Under the pieces are notes generated by a model. The model had not been told where the DNA came from and ran no database searches. It worked only from the letters and a program-made list of their open reading frames with translations. Source: an uncultured Fidelibacterota bacterium (GTDB lineage Bacteria > Fidelibacterota > Fidelibacteria > Fidelibacterales > Fidelibacteraceae). Taken from it: 11,685 nt of DNA. Within the stretch, counting starts at the first letter, position 1. Each line of letters begins with the position of its first letter. Below, piece after piece: positions 1 through 6,297 of the stretch. Made by a program: the position numbers and the translations under genes. Location: the NCBI GenBank assembly GCA_937862595.1, contig CALMFL010000039.1, positions 1-11,685 on the forward strand, read 5' to 3'.

Positions 1-957
1 CTAGCTATCATGTCTGGTGATGTGCCTTTGTATAATTTGGTTAATCCAGGAGCAGATACTTTTTCGGATGCGTTTTCGCTGGCATTCGAGCCCCAGTATC
101 CTGATATTCCTGCATTATATTCGGGCGGTACAATTTCCAACAATTCAAATTCACCCGACACCATCATGCGCATCAAGCTGGAAGTCGCGGCGTCCGGAAC
201 ATCCACCGTATCGTGGCCCGAAGGTGTTGTTGGTGTAAATGATCTTTTCAAAGAATTCAGCGATGAAAGCAGTTATGAAGGTCTGGTTACAGCCAATGCA
301 ACGGAAACGACGGCGATCGTATATTCAAACTCCGGCGATCCGGCCCTGCCCATTACTCTGGCGGACCTGACCGCCCGCTATGAGAACGGACATGTTGAGA
401 TCAACTGGACGACTGAAAGCGAAACCCAGAACCTGGGCTTTGTGATCAAACGCGCCGTTCAGTACGGTGAAGATGATCTTTCGGACTATGAGGTCATTGC
501 CTCGTATCTGACGCACGACGCCCTGTTCGGCGCGGGAAATTCCACCGGAGCGAACCATTACGCCTATACTGACCGTGATGTCAAACCCGGCGTGACCTAT
601 CGCTATATCCTCGAGGATGTCGATTACAACGGGACCGTGACCGCGCAGGAGCCTGTGACCGTCATCGTGCCCGAGAACACCGTCTTTGCCAACAGCGACT
701 TCAGCCTCGGCTCCGGCTATCCCAACCCCTTCAATCCGAGCTTTACCGTGCCCTTTGAACTGAACCGCGCCATGGACGTGAACATCGCCATGTACGACAT
801 TACCGGCAAGATGGTCCGCAGCATTGCGAGCGGCAGTATGGATGCCGGCAATTACCGCCTGCACGTCGATGCTTCCGACCTGAACAGCGGCATCTATTTT
901 GTCCGTACGGTCATCGGCAAACAGGTCCTGACACAGAAAATGCTTCTGGTAAAATAG
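1..957 (+). CDS. Secreted protein with C-terminal YPNPFNP sorting-type domain (3' part only)
   Basis: The reading frame is open to the left edge of the window, so the ATG at 10 is probably internal and the true start lies upstream. About 318 codons are visible. The first part (to about nt 340) matches nothing I recognise. From about 346 to 670 there is a segment resembling the fibronectin-III-like module common just before sorting domains: it begins LPITL and has an INWTTESE motif, then a strand pattern ending in YRYILEDVD. From about 700 to 954 comes a type IX secretion (Por) C-terminal sorting-type domain, with YPNPFNP at 718-738, then YDITGK, SGIYFVR, and a terminal LLVK. Such domains direct export across the outer membrane and are cleaved or anchored at the surface in Bacteroidota; in other FCB phyla this role is inferred. 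The catalytic or binding part of the protein is outside the window, so its function is unknown. A terminator follows directly. Confidence 0.85.
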   Translation, partial: LAIMSGDVPLYNLVNPGADTFSDAFSLAFEPQYPDIPALYSGGTISNNSNSPDTIMRIKLEVAASGTSTVSWPEGVVGVNDLFKEFSDESSYEGLVTANATETTAIVYSNSGDPALPITLADLTARYENGHVEINWTTESETQNLGFVIKRAVQYGEDDLSDYEVIASYLTHDALFGAGNSTGANHYAYTDRDVKPGVTYRYILEDVDYNGTVTAQEPVTVIVPENTVFANSDFSLGSGYPNPFNPSFTVPFELNRAMDVNIAMYDITGKMVRSIASGSMDAGNYRLHVDASDLNSGIYFVRTVIGKQVLTQKMLLVK

Positions 958-982
958 AGTTAGATTGAAATATAATAATTGA

Positions 983-1006
983 GCCGGTCGAGAGACCGGC
1001 TTTTTT
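983..1006 (+). terminator. Rho-independent terminator after the sorting-domain protein
   Basis: A perfect 7-bp GC-rich stem (gccggtc at 983-989 with gaccggc at 994-1000) encloses a gaga loop and is followed by six T residues (1001-1006). It lies 26 bp after the stop codon at 955-957. On the opposite strand the run after the hairpin is not T-rich, so it mainly serves the plus-strand gene. The rest of the gap up to 1065 shows nothing clear. Confidence 0.9.
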
Positions 1007-1065
1007 ATGTTGTGTCGAAAATGTCCGTATATATTCGGGAGATCCGTGTCCCGGGTTTTCGCGGT

Positions 1066-1734
1066 CTAGCGGATGAGCCTGGATTTCGACAGATACTCCG
1101 GATCCTTGCCGTAAATGAAAAGGACGCTGCCGTTCCTGATCCGGTCGATAATGTCCGGCGTAACGTCCAGGGGCAGGGCGGGACAGCCCCAGCTTCTTCC
1201 GAGCCGCCCGTTCTCGCGGATAAAGTCGTCGCTGACATAGTCTGCGGAGTGGATCACGATGTAACGTTTCCGGGCCTTGCCGTTGAAGGCTCTTTCCAGT
1301 CCGTCCAGCTTCAGGGACGTACCGTGTTTGCCTTCGTAGGTCTCCGCGGTAAGATAGAAGCCCAGACTGCTTTGACGGCTGCCGTTCCTGTTCGAGAAGG
1401 ATACGGCCATGTCTTCGCCGGAATTCACGCCGTGAGAGGTGTAGGTGTGATAGAGGAGCGTGCGCTTGGCAAGATCGATCAGGTAATAGCGCTTATCCGT
1501 CGAAGGCCGGGAAAAATCGATGATGCTGAGATAGGTTCCGTTCTCCGGTGATATTTTTGAATATCCCGTCATTGCCATCCGGAAGACATCCCGGTCCAGC
1601 ACCGGTTCCAACGCCGCATCGGTATAGATCCGGTCGATCTCGGGGAGCGGCAGGGGTGTTTTGGTCTGATAGCGCATGGTTGAACATCCGGTTAAAATTA
1701 ATAAAAGCAACACGAATGGAATGGATCGTTTCAT
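1066..1734 (-). CDS. L,D-transpeptidase-like lipoprotein (YkuD_2 family)
   Basis: A 222-residue predicted lipoprotein of the murein L,D-transpeptidase catalytic domain family (PF13645, YkuD_2). The N-terminus is a lipoprotein signal: MKRS, a hydrophobic run (residues 5-14), then the lipobox LTGC with the lipidated cysteine at 17. The catalytic region carries HGVNSGEDM (101-109), IVIHSADYV (159-167) and GRLGRSWGCPALPLD (176-190). His162 and Cys184 fit the active-site pair of the fold. By family, it would form or edit 3-3 or lipoprotein cross-links in peptidoglycan in the periplasm, but many YkuD_2 members are untested. The start is supported by TAGGAA (1741-1746 on the plus strand), which overlaps the upstream gene's stop and sits 6 nt before the ATG. 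It lies 9 bp downstream of the hydratase gene and is very likely co-transcribed with it. No clear terminator of its own is seen. Confidence 0.85.
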   Translation of the reverse strand: MKRSIPFVLLLLILTGCSTMRYQTKTPLPLPEIDRIYTDAALEPVLDRDVFRMAMTGYSKISPENGTYLSIIDFSRPSTDKRYYLIDLAKRTLLYHTYTSHGVNSGEDMAVSFSNRNGSRQSSLGFYLTAETYEGKHGTSLKLDGLERAFNGKARKRYIVIHSADYVSDDFIRENGRLGRSWGCPALPLDVTPDIIDRIRNGSVLFIYGKDPEYLSKSRLIR

Positions 1735-1743
1735 GTGAAGTTC

Positions 1744-3696
1744 CTAACTATTTTTGATCATGTTCAGCAGTCCGTCGCTGATGATCAGGCGCTGCGCGGC
1801 AGCTCCGAGGGGTGTAAACGTGTAGGTATTTTGTCCGGCTTTAATGGCGGCATGCCTGAAATCAACGCTGACGGCGTATCCGGTGTCGACGGTAAGCCCC
1901 TTGCCCTCAAAGGCCTTTTTCAGGTCACGGACAAGTTCTTCGCATTCGATCGCGATAAATCCGTTATTGATGGCGTTCCGCTTGTAGGTTTCATTGAACG
2001 ATCCGGCGATCACAAGCCGGATCCCTTTATGCTTGAAGGCCGTTGCGGCCTGCTCGCGGGAGCTTCCGGTCCCGAAATTGAATCCCCCGGCGAGGATATC
2101 CCCGTCCCGGGCGAGCGTGACGAATTCCGGATCATAGTTCTCCATGACGACCTGCGCCTGCTGTTCGTCGGTCATGGTGTCGATATAGGTGTATTTTCCG
2201 GGATAGATCCCGTCCGTATTGAGATTGTCCTGCGGACAGAACAGCAAGCGTCCCGAAATGATCTCCGGGAATCCGGGAAGAATCTCCGTTGCCGAAGAAG
2301 TTGCGTTCTTGGGATGTTCGGTGATCTCATACACGGGCTTGAAGACGCCCGAATCGTCCGCAACGATGTATCCCGCGGCCGCAGAGAGCGCAACGGTCGC
2401 AGGGGAGCCGAGGTATGCCTCGGACTCTTTGGAGCCCATACGGCCCTTGAAATTGCGGTTGGTGGCCGAAATGGCGGTTTGGCCCGCATCCAGCAGCCCT
2501 TTTCCCAAGCCGATACAGGGTCCGCATCCCGGGGGCAGCTCGATCGCGCCCGCATCCAGGAGGGTTTGCCAGATCCCGTCCCGGATCAGGCGGGTCTGGA
2601 TCTCCTTCGACGCGCAGCCGATATACAGCTCCACGCCTTCGGCGACCTTTTTCCCCGCGATCGCGTTCGCCGCGGACACAAAATCCTCGTAGCGGCCGTT
2701 GACGCAGGAAAGCAGATAGGCTTTATGGATGGGGATCTTCTTTTTATTGATCTCCGACGCCGCATGGAGTTTTTTGAGATTGTGCGGACCGGATACGACC
2801 GGCGTGACCGAGCCCACATCCAGACGGATCACTTTCGCGTAGCCTGCATCCGGATCGGCGCTGAGAATGTCGTTCTTCAGCCGCTCGACGGTATCGTCAT
2901 TGATCCGGGGATGAATGCCGTTCACATCCCGATCCGAGGCCACGCCGAGCAGTCCGCGGACCTTGATGGCCTCATTTCGTTTATCATACCACTCAAGCGT
3001 TATGTTGTCAACCGGGAAGAGCCCGGCCAGGGCGCCCCATTCCGTGGAGATGTTGGCGATCGTCATGCGCTGTTCAATGCCAATGTGTTGGAGGGCTTCC
3101 CCATGGAACTCCAGGGCGAAATTCAGGACCTCGTCATGATTGAAGAGCCCGCAGAGCGCAAGGGCGATATCCTTTCCCGTAACGCCGGGCTGAGGAATGC
3201 CGTCCAGGACCACCTTGGCAAGGGGGGGGATCTGCCACCAGGTTTCCCCGCTTACCCACAATCCGGCGGCATCGGTACGCACGATCGGGGTTCCCAGGCA
3301 TCCCAGTCCGCCGTACATGTTGGAATGGCTGTCCGAAGCGACGGCAAGGGTATTGGGGAAGGCGTAGCCCTCATCGCACATGATCTGATGCCCGATCCCG
3401 GTTCCGGCGGGGTAGAAATCGATCCCGTATTTTGCGGCGAAGGCTTCTATCTTTGCGTATTTCTGAAGATTTTTTTCCTCGTTGTTCTGAACGTCGTGAT
3501 CCAGCGCAAAAACCGGTTGGCGGGGATCCTTGATGGACATGATGCCTATTTCATTGAATTTGGGGATCACGGCTCCGGTGTTGTCGTGGGTGAGCACATG
3601 CTTCGGGCGTATCGTGACATAATCCCCGCTTTTTACGGGCTCAGGATGATCGACCACAAAGCGCTGAACGATCTTTTCGATAATAGTCTGTGACAT
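1744..3696 (-). CDS. Homoaconitase-like hydratase, fungal Lys4/LysF type (aconitase superfamily)
   Basis: A 650-residue single-chain aconitase-superfamily enzyme holding a [4Fe-4S] cluster. Visible motifs in order: SDSHSNMYGG (121-130), CLGTPIVRTDAA (133-144), TWWQIPP (152-158), TEWGALAGLFPVD (218-230), the first cluster cysteine in LLSCVNGR (Cys331), the pair PPGCGPCIGLG (Cys391, Cys394), SATNRNFKGRMGS (410-422), and the swivel-domain signature FNFGTGSSREQAATA (539-553, with Arg547 as the substrate-binding arginine). TWWQIPP, FNFGTGSSREQAATA and DGIYPGKYTY resemble fungal homoaconitases (TIGR00139) as I remember them, more than AcnA, AcnB or LeuC/LeuD. Fungal enzymes interconvert homocitrate/homoaconitate and homoisocitrate in the aminoadipate route to lysine. 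In this bacterium the substrate could instead be citrate/isocitrate. A GGAG ribosome site (3704-3707 on the plus strand) lies 7 nt before the ATG. No lysine, leucine or TCA genes are adjacent. First gene of a two-gene operon. Superfamily membership is certain; substrate is not. Confidence 0.9.
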   Translation of the reverse strand: MSQTIIEKIVQRFVVDHPEPVKSGDYVTIRPKHVLTHDNTGAVIPKFNEIGIMSIKDPRQPVFALDHDVQNNEEKNLQKYAKIEAFAAKYGIDFYPAGTGIGHQIMCDEGYAFPNTLAVASDSHSNMYGGLGCLGTPIVRTDAAGLWVSGETWWQIPPLAKVVLDGIPQPGVTGKDIALALCGLFNHDEVLNFALEFHGEALQHIGIEQRMTIANISTEWGALAGLFPVDNITLEWYDKRNEAIKVRGLLGVASDRDVNGIHPRINDDTVERLKNDILSADPDAGYAKVIRLDVGSVTPVVSGPHNLKKLHAASEINKKKIPIHKAYLLSCVNGRYEDFVSAANAIAGKKVAEGVELYIGCASKEIQTRLIRDGIWQTLLDAGAIELPPGCGPCIGLGKGLLDAGQTAISATNRNFKGRMGSKESEAYLGSPATVALSAAAGYIVADDSGVFKPVYEITEHPKNATSSATEILPGFPEIISGRLLFCPQDNLNTDGIYPGKYTYIDTMTDEQQAQVVMENYDPEFVTLARDGDILAGGFNFGTGSSREQAATAFKHKGIRLVIAGSFNETYKRNAINNGFIAIECEELVRDLKKAFEGKGLTVDTGYAVSVDFRHAAIKAGQNTYTFTPLGAAAQRLIISDGLLNMIKNS

Positions 3697-3703
3697 GATC
3701 CGT

Positions 3704-3707
3704 CTCC
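3704..3707 (-). promoter_or_regulatory. Ribosome binding site of the homoaconitase-like gene
   Basis: GGAG on the minus strand, 7 nt before the ATG at 3696, fixes that start. The 60-odd bases between it and the tRNA terminator contain no promoter that I trust. Confidence 0.6.
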
Positions 3708-3758
3708 ATTATTTATTTGGTAGCGGAAAATAGCAAAAAGCCGAAATAAATACCATAT

Positions 3759-3785
3759 AAAAAAATCCCGAAAACTTCGGGATTT
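3759..3785 (-). terminator. Rho-independent terminator of tRNA-Lys
   Basis: An inverted repeat of 10 bp (aaatcccgaa at 3763-3772 with ttcgggattt at 3776-3785) encloses a short loop. On the minus strand it is followed by seven T residues (plus-strand A run 3759-3765). It lies 7 bp after the 3' end of the tRNA gene and should separate it from the hydratase gene downstream. Confidence 0.85.
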
Positions 3786-3792
3786 GTGTCTG

Positions 3793-3865
3793 TGAGTGTG
3801 GAAGGAATCGAACCTTCGACCAACGGCTTAAAAGGCCGCTGCTCTACCGGCTGAGCTACACACCC
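3793..3865 (-). tRNA. tRNA-Lys (anticodon UUU)
   Basis: A 73-nt tRNA folds as a standard cloverleaf on the minus strand. The acceptor arm is GGGTGTG with CACACTC (one G-T pair), followed by discriminator A at 3793. The D arm is GCTC/GAGC. The anticodon stem GCGGC/GCCGT carries loop CTTTTAA, giving anticodon TTT at 3830-3832. The T arm is GAAGG/CCTTC with loop TTCGATT. The anticodon UUU reads lysine AAA and AAG codons. The 3' CCA is not encoded (the next bases are CAG), so it must be added by the nucleotidyltransferase. It has its own promoter and terminator and is therefore a single-gene transcript. Confidence 0.96.
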
Positions 3866-3883
3866 ATTTGAAAAAAGCTAAAA

Positions 3884-3912
3884 AGTATAAGTAAAAAACA
3901 CAGCGAAAGCAA
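3884..3912 (-). promoter_or_regulatory. Putative promoter of tRNA-Lys
   Basis: On the minus strand, TTGCTT (3912-3907) and TATACT (3889-3884) are separated by 17 bp. The -10 box matches the sigma70 consensus at 5 of 6 bases; the -35 box is weaker. The -10 box ends 18 bp before the mature tRNA 5' end, leaving room for a short leader. The remainder of the gap, 3913 to about 4019, shows no gene or clear structure. Confidence 0.5.
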
Positions 3913-4019
3913 ATAAAATGTAAAAAAATCCGTGCCCGGACTATTTATTCCATGGCCTCGAGGGGACTCCGGCAGGGAAAGGATGCAAAGAGCGGCGGCA
4001 TCTTAAAAAAAGAGACTGG

Positions 4020-4050
4020 TTGTGGTTGAAAACATTTTTTTGTATCTTTC
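4020..4050 (+). promoter_or_regulatory. Putative promoter of the five-gene operon, with probable leaderless start
   Basis: TTG at 4020-4022 and TATCTTTC at 4043-4050 are 20 bp apart, close to the Bacteroidota pattern (TTG near -33, TAnnTTTG near -7). Read as sigma70, TTGTGG and TATCTT are 17 bp apart. Either reading puts the transcription start at or next to the ATG at 4054, and no Shine-Dalgarno sequence lies before that ATG. The assignment is inferred from spacing only. Confidence 0.35.
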
Positions 4051-4053
4051 GTC

Positions 4054-4575
4054 ATGAGAACTCAGGAACCGCTGAACGTGAAGTGTATCGTGGGTGTGAT
4101 CTATCAGGCCGAATACGATATTTCGCACTGCCTGAAACATCTCGAACGGGTATTCGGTCCCCGGGATCTTTTAAGCGAGCGGTTCATTTTTGATTTTACC
4201 GACTATTATGAGCCCGAAATGGGCAGTCCCCTGTACCGAATTTTCATCTCGTTTGAGAATCTGATTTGCCCCGGACGGCTTGCGGAGATCAAGCGCCTGA
4301 CGAACATCATCGAAGATCTTTTCGCCCGGGACGGGCGGCGCTGCGTCAACCTTGATCCCGGATATCTGGACCTGGATAAATTTGTGCTGGCCTCGGCAAA
4401 ATATGCCGGACAGAAGATCTTTCTCGGGAAAGGGATCTATGCGGACCCGACGCTCTATTTCCATCAAAAAGCCTTTCATGCTTATTCCTGGAGTTTTCCC
4501 GATTTCCGGACGGAAGTGTACCGGAAATTTTTTCTTGAGGCACGCGGCCTGTACAAACGGAAGCTAAAACAATGA
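4054..4575 (+). CDS. DUF4416 family protein
   Basis: A 173-residue soluble protein of the DUF4416 family (PF14385), whose function is unknown. The whole length matches the family as I know it: VKCIVGVIY near the N-terminus (9-17), FDFTDYYEPEMG (46-57), the most characteristic stretch VNLDPGYLDLDKFVLA (98-113), GKGIYADPTL (125-134) and WSFPDFR (146-152), with a basic C-terminal tail. There is no signal peptide or membrane segment. The start at 4054 gives the N-terminus expected for the family, but it has no ribosome site and sits right after a promoter-like -10 element, suggesting leaderless translation. It is the first gene of a five-gene plus-strand operon. Its stop overlaps the next start by 4 bases (ATGA, 4572-4575), so the two are probably translationally coupled. 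I would not assign a biochemical role. Confidence 0.92.
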   Translation: MRTQEPLNVKCIVGVIYQAEYDISHCLKHLERVFGPRDLLSERFIFDFTDYYEPEMGSPLYRIFISFENLICPGRLAEIKRLTNIIEDLFARDGRRCVNLDPGYLDLDKFVLASAKYAGQKIFLGKGIYADPTLYFHQKAFHAYSWSFPDFRTEVYRKFFLEARGLYKRKLKQ

Positions 4576-5273
4576 AGGTCCTGCTCTACATTGTGATCTC
4601 CCTGCTGCTCTTCACCCTGCTGATGCTGCTGGGACTTCTCTTCATTCGCTTTAAGATCCTGGTCAAAGGGAAATACTGGGACAAGAAAGCGGCCGCCGAT
4701 ATCGACGCATTCTGGATCAGGTACTTTCTGGGCGTAAGATGCAGGGTGCACGACATTGAACATATCCGTTTTACGGTATGGTTCTTCGGCATCCCCCTTC
4801 CTTTCACCCTGCCGCTTGCTCAAAGGGAAAAACAAAAGACGAAACGTCAAAAGACCCCGAAGGGGACCGTTCCGGAGACCCCGGCGGAAAAGAATACCGG
4901 AGGGATCCGGGATGGATTCTTCGAAAAGATCAGAGATCTCCAAAACATAAAAGGCGAACTGTCGGCATACTGGCAAAGATACCGCTCATATCTGAAGAAA
5001 ATATTTGTGCGCTACATCACATTTTCGATCAATTCCCTGTCGGCGAACATCGGATTTGCGGAACCTTCGCAGACCGGGATGGCCGCCGGAATCGCTTATT
5101 CTATCATGCCAAACACGTCTTTAAGGTCCGTCGATCTTCAATGGAATTACCGGGAACCGAATTTTGATCTTGCCGCCGATACAAAAATATCTATGAAGTT
5201 ATACGGAATATTATGTACATTAATATGCCTTTACAGGCAATTTAAAAAGGACCAAAAAAATGAAATTAGATGA
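4572..5273 (+). CDS. DUF2953 (YtfI-like) membrane-anchored protein
   Basis: A 233-residue protein with a strong N-terminal membrane segment (residues 3-25) followed by a soluble part. A lysine-rich, low-complexity linker (85-100) and a helical stretch (115-145) precede the conserved C-terminal region. There, GFAEPSQTGMAAGIAYSIMP (161-180) corresponds to the DUF2953 motif in which a small-residue run follows a Thr-Gly pair. In Bacillus subtilis, DUF2953 protein YtfI is encoded next to YtfJ, as here, and that neighbourhood supports the call as much as the sequence does. Its function is unknown; in spore formers the pair is linked to sporulation or germination. A GGAAG ribosome site (4559-4563) lies 8 nt before the ATG, inside the previous gene. 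The end overlaps the next gene by 14 bases. Confidence 0.75.
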   Translation: MKVLLYIVISLLLFTLLMLLGLLFIRFKILVKGKYWDKKAAADIDAFWIRYFLGVRCRVHDIEHIRFTVWFFGIPLPFTLPLAQREKQKTKRQKTPKGTVPETPAEKNTGGIRDGFFEKIRDLQNIKGELSAYWQRYRSYLKKIFVRYITFSINSLSANIGFAEPSQTGMAAGIAYSIMPNTSLRSVDLQWNYREPNFDLAADTKISMKLYGILCTLICLYRQFKKDQKNEIR

Positions 5274-5607
5274 CACGCTCGCCGTCCTGCTCGACAAGGT
5301 TCGGGCATTGGCAAAGACCGAAACGGTTGTCGGAGAACCCATCGTGGTTCAGGATATCAGTCTGATCCCGATCTCAAAGATCAGCATAGGTTTTGCGGCC
5401 GGCGGGGGAGAACACGGCACGGAGGGGAAAAAGAGCGGCGGAGACGGCGCCGGAGGCGGCATCAGCGTGACGCCCATCGCGGTCGTTGTCGTCAAAAAGG
5501 GACAGGAATCACATTTGCTATGGCTGGAAAAGGAAGACCGTTCGATCAATAAACTTCTTGACCTGGTACCGGGGATCTTGGACAGGATAGCACCTGAAAA
5601 AAAATAG
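5260..5607 (+). CDS. ytfJ: GerW family protein (YtfJ)
   Basis: A 115-residue protein of the GerW/YtfJ family (PF09579). Diagnostic features are VVGEPIVV (23-30), LIPISKISIGFAAGGGE (35-51), a glycine-rich loop (58-67, ending GAGGG), and the beta-strand motif ISVTPIAVVVVKKG (68-81), followed by a C-terminal helix region. There is no signal peptide. In Bacillus this protein is needed for germination through a cortex-lytic enzyme, but homologues occur widely in bacteria that do not form spores, where the role is unknown. A clear AAAGGA site (5246-5251) lies 8 nt before the ATG, within the end of the DUF2953 gene. The overlap with DUF2953 and the conserved YtfI-YtfJ order suggest that the two products work together. 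Confidence 0.93.
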   Translation: MKLDDTLAVLLDKVRALAKTETVVGEPIVVQDISLIPISKISIGFAAGGGEHGTEGKKSGGDGAGGGISVTPIAVVVVKKGQESHLLWLEKEDRSINKLLDLVPGILDRIAPEKK

Positions 5608-5619
5608 GGGGCGTATGTT

Positions 5620-6297
5620 ATGTATCAAGAGCTGGAAGAAATTCCATTATTTGACGGAATAAAAGTTTCCGACCTGAAAAAAATCTCATCGCTGGTCACG
5701 CACAAAAAAGTTAAAAGAAATCAGCTGATCATTCGGCAGGGGGATGTCTGTCAGTATTTTTATATAATAAAAAAAGGGCAGGCGAAGATCACCATAACCC
5801 GGGACCCGGATCATGAAGTCATCCTCGCCTTTTTGAGCGAGGGTGAGTTTTTTGGCGAACTGTCACTGCTTGACGAGGATATCTGTTCGGCAAATGTCTA
5901 TGCCCAGCAAGCGTGCGAGCTTATGTGCATTAAGAGCGAAAATTTCAAAAAACTGTTAAAGACCGTCCCCGAATTGTCCTATCGCTTACTTTACCACATG
6001 GCACAGCGGATCCGGTATTCAGACCGATGCATCCATAATCTGAACATTAAAAATTCGACCCGAAGGATCGGTATCGTACTTCTCCATCTGGCGGAACAAT
6101 CCGGATACCGCTACAAGGATTCTGTGATCATAAAGAAAATACCCTTCCAGCAGGATATCGCGTCCCTGGCCGGGACCTCGCGGGAAACCGTTTCCCGTTC
6201 GTTTTCGCGTCTTCAGGATCACGCCTATATCCAAAAGAACGGCAGGCACCTTGTGATCAATGATTATAAACGGTTTTACCGGGAATTTTCATCATGA
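5620..6297 (+). CDS. Crp/Fnr family transcriptional regulator
   Basis: A 225-residue regulator with an N-terminal cyclic-nucleotide-binding beta-barrel (about 8-120), a dimerisation helix (about 115-140) and a C-terminal winged helix-turn-helix (about 145-220). The recognition region FQQDIASLAGTSRETVSRSFSRL (176-198) has the typical TSRETVSR sequence. The ligand-pocket signature reads GEFFGELSLLDEDICSANVYA (75-95). The Arg-Ser pair that holds the cAMP phosphate in E. coli CRP is replaced by Cys89-Ser90, so cAMP binding in the usual way is doubtful. The cysteines (44, 89, 99, 103, 137) are not arranged as an FNR N-terminal Fe-S cluster. The ribosome site AGGGGG (5606-5611) lies 8 nt before the ATG and overlaps the ytfJ stop, 12 bp upstream. 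The stop overlaps the start of the next gene (ATGA). The signal sensed is unknown; local control of this operon or of redox genes is possible. Confidence 0.93.
   Translation: MYQELEEIPLFDGIKVSDLKKISSLVTHKKVKRNQLIIRQGDVCQYFYIIKKGQAKITITRDPDHEVILAFLSEGEFFGELSLLDEDICSANVYAQQACELMCIKSENFKKLLKTVPELSYRLLYHMAQRIRYSDRCIHNLNIKNSTRRIGIVLLHLAEQSGYRYKDSVIIKKIPFQQDIASLAGTSRETVSRSFSRLQDHAYIQKNGRHLVINDYKRFYREFSS

Noticed and set aside
325..864. A 179-codon minus-strand frame opposite the partial secreted protein
   Set aside because: The His- and Gly-rich composition is typical of reversed coding sequence, and the plus strand has a clear sorting-type domain over the same bases.
3222..3229. A run of eight G residues within the homoaconitase-like gene as a frameshift or slippage site
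   Set aside because: The reading frame is intact on both sides and the residues encoded (IPPLA) fit the family motif, so there is no sign of a break; it is only a possible sequencing-error spot.
1735..3693. A 652-codon open frame on the plus strand, exactly opposite the homoaconitase-like gene
   Set aside because: It is codon-aligned with the real gene, so it stays open simply because that gene uses almost no TTA, CTA or TCA codons. Its product has no recognisable motif, while the minus strand shows a complete enzyme.
3709..3737. A TTGCTA / AATAAT pair 17 bp apart as the promoter of the homoaconitase-like gene
   Set aside because: The transcription start would fall inside or after the GGAG ribosome site, leaving no usable leader.
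3866..4053. A small RNA or short gene between tRNA-Lys and the operon
   Set aside because: I found only promoter-like elements at each end, with no convincing hairpin, terminator or short coding frame with a ribosome site.
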